A DNA stretch of 34,609 nucleotides. It comes from Thermoleophilia bacterium. GTDB taxonomy: Bacteria; Actinomycetota; Thermoleophilia; Gaiellales; JAICJC01. Below the pieces are notes generated by a model that searched no databases, had not been told where the DNA came from, and saw only the letters and a list, made by a program, of their open reading frames with translations. The DNA is taken from contig JAICJC010000027.1 in assembly GCA_025928655.1 (NCBI GenBank), positions 1 through 34,609 on the forward strand, read 5' to 3'. This document shows positions 31,940 to 34,609 of the stretch, piece by piece. How positions within the stretch are numbered: position 1 is the first letter of the stretch; every line of letters starts with the position of its first letter. A program made the position numbers and the translations under genes.

Positions 31940-32493
31940 CGTCGTCCGGCCGGGCTGAGCTCGGCCGCAAGCTGGTGGAGCGGGCATATCTGGAGGGCGA
32001 CTTCGTCCTGCGCTCGGGCCGGCGCAGCCGCTACTACCTGGACAAGTACCGGTTCGAGACCGAGCCGGAGCTGCTCGCCGGCCTGGGCCGCGAGCTGGCC
32101 GGCATGGTGCGGGACCACGCCCCCGGGGCGGCGCTCCTGGCGGGCCCCGAGCTCGGCGCGGTGCCGCTGGCTGCGGCGACCTCGATCGAGTCGGGCTTGC
32201 CGTTCGTGATCGTGCGGAAGGATCAGAAAGCGTACGGAACCGGCAACCGGCTCGAGGGGGTCTGGGGCCCGGGGACGCCCGTCTGTGTGATCGAGGACGT
32301 GGTCACGTCGGGGGGTGCGCTGCTGTCCGCCATTGCGGCTCTCAGAGCCGAAAACCTCGACGTTTGTGCTGCAATTGCCGTGGTTGACCGCCAGGAGGGC
32401 GGGGCCGAGGCGATCGCCGCCGAAGGCGTGCCTTTTGCCGCCCTCTACACCGTCGAGTCGCTCGGCCTGACGCCGACCCCTCAGACGGCCTGA
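31936..32493 (+). CDS. pyrE: Orotate phosphoribosyltransferase
   Basis: It forms OMP from orotate and PRPP in pyrimidine synthesis. This 185-residue enzyme has FVLRSGRRSRYYLDKYRFE, LAGPELGAVPLAAATS, VIVRKDQKAYGTGNRLEG with the catalytic Lys loop, and PRPP motif VCVIEDVVTSGGALLSAI. GTG 31936 overlaps the previous small gene's stop. A phosphoribosyltransferase-type EDVVTSGG is intact, so it should be active. No other pyr gene is nearby. Confidence 0.93.
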   Translation: MTSSGRAELGRKLVERAYLEGDFVLRSGRRSRYYLDKYRFETEPELLAGLGRELAGMVRDHAPGAALLAGPELGAVPLAAATSIESGLPFVIVRKDQKAYGTGNRLEGVWGPGTPVCVIEDVVTSGGALLSAIAALRAENLDVCAAIAVVDRQEGGAEAIAAEGVPFAALYTVESLGLTPTPQTA

Positions 32494-32513
32494 ATTCCGC
32501 TCCGGGAGCGCGA

Positions 32514-32542
32514 TTGTGGCCGTCCGACCGCGGTGATAGGGT
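32514..32542 (+). promoter_or_regulatory. HU gene promoter (-35 TTGTGG, -10 TAGGGT)
   Basis: TTGTGG (32514-32519) and TAGGGT (32537-32542) are separated by 17 nt. The transcript has a short leader with AGGAGG at 32577-32582, 4 nt before GTG 32587. This is the clearest two-element promoter in the window, fitting a highly expressed gene. Confidence 0.65.
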
Positions 32543-32586
32543 GTGGCCGCTTCACAGGTTCCCGGACCAACGACCCAGGAGGACAC

Positions 32587-32865
32587 GTGACCAAGAGCGA
32601 CTTTATCGACGCCGTAGCGACCAAGTCCGGTCTGTCCAAGAAGGACGCCGGCACGGCGCTCGACGCGGTGCTCGAATCCGTGAAGGACGCACTCAAGAAG
32701 GGCGACGAGGTCACCTTCACCGGTTTTGGGAAGTTCAGCGTGCAGGCACGCAAGGCGCGCACCGGTGTGAACCCGCGCAACCCGGGCCAGAAAGTCACCA
32801 TCCCGGCCAGCAAGGTGCCGAAGTTTTCCGCCGGCAGCCAGCTGAAGGCTGCGGTCAAGCAGTAG
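32587..32865 (+). CDS. hup: HU family nucleoid DNA-binding protein
   Basis: This 92-residue HU homodimer subunit bends and packs DNA. TKSDFIDAVATKSGLSKKDA is the N-terminal helical part; DEVTFTGFGKFSVQARKART and GVNPRNPGQKVTIPASKVPK are the beta-arm with the intercalating RNPG; FSAGSQLKAAVKQ ends it. There is no long Lys/Ala-rich tail as in mycobacterial HupB. GTG 32587 has AGGAGG 4 nt upstream. Its codons favour AAG and it is followed by a strong hairpin. Confidence 0.96.
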   Translation: MTKSDFIDAVATKSGLSKKDAGTALDAVLESVKDALKKGDEVTFTGFGKFSVQARKARTGVNPRNPGQKVTIPASKVPKFSAGSQLKAAVKQ

Positions 32866-32875
32866 GAACCTGACT

Positions 32876-32912
32876 CGCCGGGCCGCCCGTCTGCGCCGCG
32901 GGCGGCCCGGCG
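32876..32912 (+). terminator. Strong hairpin terminator after HU gene
   Basis: Two perfect 14-nt arms (32876-32889 and 32899-32912, loop of 9 nt) make a very GC-rich stem 10 bp after the HU stop. There is no T tract, as in many actinobacterial terminators. Confidence 0.65.
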
Positions 32913-33014
32913 TACTGCGTTAAGGGGCGCGATCCCGGGCGCGATCTCGCCGGTCGACCACCGCGGGCTGGCGAAGATCCTTAATACGGCCGGGGGCGTA
33001 GCCATCCGCGCGGT

Positions 33015-33034
33015 ATGCGAACATGTGTTCGCAT
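33015..33034. promoter_or_regulatory. LexA-type SOS box
   Basis: ATGCGAACATGTGTTCGCAT has 9-nt arms (33015-33023 and 33026-33034). Its core CGAACATGTGTTCG (33018-33031) matches the Gram-positive LexA consensus CGAAC-N4-GTTCG. It overlaps ATG 33033, where repressor would block transcription or initiation. The downstream gene is a DNA-repair-type nuclease. Confidence 0.75.
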
Positions 33035-34609
33035 GCGCGCGAACGGTGCCCAGCTCACGCTCGACGGCGGCGACCGCCTGCACGACCGCCTCGCCGAGGC
33101 CGGGCGGCCCATCTCCACGGCCGACGCCGCCACCTGCCTGTTCGCCCTTCGCAGTGCCCCGGCGGCGCTCGTGCGCCAGCTCGTCGACGAGGTCGTCAAG
33201 TCCGACGCCCGCTTCGCCTGGCGCTCCGGCGACGAGGTGGTCCTGGCCGAGTGGGAGGACGCCTCGGGCTCGCTTCTCGACGCGCCGCTCGAACGGGCCG
33301 ACTACGTCGTCTTCGACCTGGAGACGACCGGCACGCGGCCCGGCGAGTCGCGCATCGTCGAGGTCGGCGCCGTGCGGCTGTCGGGGCTCGAGCCCGTCGG
33401 GCGGCTCGAGGGCCTCGTCGATCCGGGCGTGCCGCTCCCGCCCGCGATCACCATGCTCACCGGGATCACCCCGGCGCACGTGCGCGGGCGCCCCCGCATC
33501 GAGAGCGTGGTGGCGGAGTTCCTGCGCTTCAGCGCGGGAGCGGTGCTGGTCGCCCACAACGCCCGCTTCGACGTCGGGTTCGTCGACGCCGAGCTGCGGC
33601 GGCTGAGGGGCGGGCGGCTGGCGGCGCCGGTCATCGACACCGTCGCCCTGGCCCGGCGCCTCCTCGGCGACCGCCTTCCGCGCATGGCGCTCGCGACGCT
33701 CGCCGAGCGGTTCGACACCGAGGTGCGCCCGTGCCACCGGGCGCTGCCCGACGCCGAGGCGACGGCCGAGGTGCTGCTGCGGCTGCTCGGCCTCGCCCAG
33801 GAGCAGGGCGCCGCCACGGTCGGCGAGGTGATCGGCCTGTGCGCGCCCGCCCGGCGGCGGGCCGCCGGCCGTCGCGGGCTTGCCTCCGGCGTCCCGACCG
33901 GGCCGGGCGTCTACCTCTTCCGCGACGCGAGCGAGCGGGTGCTCTACGTCGGCAAGGCGACCGACCTGCGCGCGCGCGTGCGGTCGTACTTCACCGGCCG
34001 GGCGCTGCGCGCCCAGGTGGAACGGGCCGTCGAGGCGGCGGCGCGGGTCGAGACCCGGCCGCTCGGCTCCGAATTCGAGGCGGCCCTGCTCGAGCTCGAG
34101 CTGATCGACCGGCTGCGCCCGCCCGCGAACACGCGCGGGGCCGACCCCGACCGGGCCTGCTACCTCGTGCTGACCCTGTCCGAGGCGGTGCCGCGCCTGC
34201 GGATCTCCAACCGGCCGGGCGGGCCGGGCGACGTCACCGCCGGGCCGCTGCGCTCGCGCAGCCAGGCCGAGGCCCTCGCCGCGTCGGTGCGCGAGACCTT
34301 CGGCCTGCGGGTCTGCCGGCCGGCGCTTCCGGTCGACGACGGCTCCTGCCTGGCCGGGGTCATCGGGACGTGCCGGGCGCCGTGCCGCGGCGGGCCCGCG
34401 GTCGACGCCTACGCCGAGGCGCTCGGCGGCGCGCGGGCCTGGCTCGAGGGCGACGACGGCGCCGGCCCGCAGGAGGGGGTGCGGGCGCGGATGGGGAGGC
34501 TGAGCGCGGAGCGCCGCTACGAGCAGGCGGCGGCTGCCCGCGACCAGCTGGCGGCGCTCGAGCGCGGCCGGCGGGCGCTGGCCCGCCTGCGCCGGTCGGC
34601 CGGTCGCAG
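33033..34609 (+). CDS. DEDD exonuclease-GIY-YIG (UvrC-like) fusion, truncated at window end
   Basis: At least 525 residues are coded from ATG 33033 with no stop before the window ends. An N-terminal helical segment (about 1-85) precedes a DnaQ-like exonuclease: VVFDLETTG (Asp95, Glu97), VGAVRLSG, GAVLVAHNARFDVGFVD and CHRALPDAEATAEVLLR. A GIY-YIG domain follows (about 290-370) with GPGVYLFRDASERVLYVGKA. Near the end RRYEQAAAARDQLAALERG resembles a UVR motif. Such proteins are the DEDD/Cho-like family of actinobacteria, thought to act in excision repair. An SOS box overlapping the start supports this. The C-terminus is not visible. Confidence 0.9.
   Translation, partial: MRANGAQLTLDGGDRLHDRLAEAGRPISTADAATCLFALRSAPAALVRQLVDEVVKSDARFAWRSGDEVVLAEWEDASGSLLDAPLERADYVVFDLETTGTRPGESRIVEVGAVRLSGLEPVGRLEGLVDPGVPLPPAITMLTGITPAHVRGRPRIESVVAEFLRFSAGAVLVAHNARFDVGFVDAELRRLRGGRLAAPVIDTVALARRLLGDRLPRMALATLAERFDTEVRPCHRALPDAEATAEVLLRLLGLAQEQGAATVGEVIGLCAPARRRAAGRRGLASGVPTGPGVYLFRDASERVLYVGKATDLRARVRSYFTGRALRAQVERAVEAAARVETRPLGSEFEAALLELELIDRLRPPANTRGADPDRACYLVLTLSEAVPRLRISNRPGGPGDVTAGPLRSRSQAEALAASVRETFGLRVCRPALPVDDGSCLAGVIGTCRAPCRGGPAVDAYAEALGGARAWLEGDDGAGPQEGVRARMGRLSAERRYEQAAAARDQLAALERGRRALARLRRSAGR

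Noticed and set aside
32481-33737. Minus-strand open frame opposite the HU and DEDD genes
   Set aside because: Overlapping strands code for clear families on the plus strand, and this frame is typical antisense GC noise.

Overview
The window is very GC-rich, densely coded chromosomal DNA with genes on both strands and many 4-base ATGA or GTGA start/stop overlaps. The gene types and promoter style (a TANNNT -10 hexamer 6 to 10 nt before the start codon, implying leaderless or nearly leaderless mRNAs) fit a high-GC actinobacterium, perhaps of a Thermoleophilia-like lineage. That placement is inference. No rRNA, tRNA, CRISPR, prophage or transposase gene was seen.

Layout. (1) 68-3049 (+): overlapping operon of a UbiA prenyltransferase, an unknown protein, monofunctional proline dehydrogenase and an unknown small protein. 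(2) 3066-4093: a small unknown gene (-) diverging from a methyltransferase (+) across a perfect 18-bp palindrome. (3) 4135-7021 (+): a small conserved gene that appears frameshifted, then acetamidase/formamidase and an APC permease. (4) 6999-8740 (-): two-gene ABC-2 exporter. (5) 8872-13390 (+): secreted protein, RodZ-like protein, EamA transporter, a protein with a papain/C39-like Cys-His-Asp pattern, quinone oxidoreductase. (6) 13399-16622 (-): HtrA-like lipoprotein protease, M20 peptidase, DDAH/arginine-deiminase-like hydrolase. (7) 16702-20100 (+): ECF-type sigma factor with a membrane partner, a small protein with an MtnX-like phosphatase, and a kinase-GrpB fusion flanked by REP-like palindromes. 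(8) 20131-25509 (-): S9 peptidase, SIS-domain protein, class I glutamine amidotransferase, APC permease. (9) 25566-27714 (+): murI-rph-rdgB, where the rdgB 3' end runs into a second REP-like palindrome. (10) 27777-30406 (+): a three-gene ABC-2 exporter behind a short leader reading frame and an intrinsic terminator. (11) 30436-31305 (-): YihY/BrkB membrane protein. (12) 31345-34609 (+): roadblock-like protein, tiny membrane protein, pyrE, HU with a clear promoter, and a DEDD exonuclease/GIY-YIG (UvrC-like) protein whose start overlaps a LexA-type SOS box and which runs off the window end.

The most notable possible system is at 27764-27925. A leaderless 24-codon reading frame contains CCGGGGC, the same sequence as the 3' arm of the downstream terminator, so the two segments compete for the same GCCCCGG arm. 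This is the layout of ribosome-mediated attenuation controlling an ABC exporter. Other leads are the SOS box, the AT-rich operator-like palindrome at 3318-3335, two REP families placed at gene 3' ends, the uncharacterised S9-SIS-GATase-permease operon, and the cryptic cysteine-peptidase-like protein.
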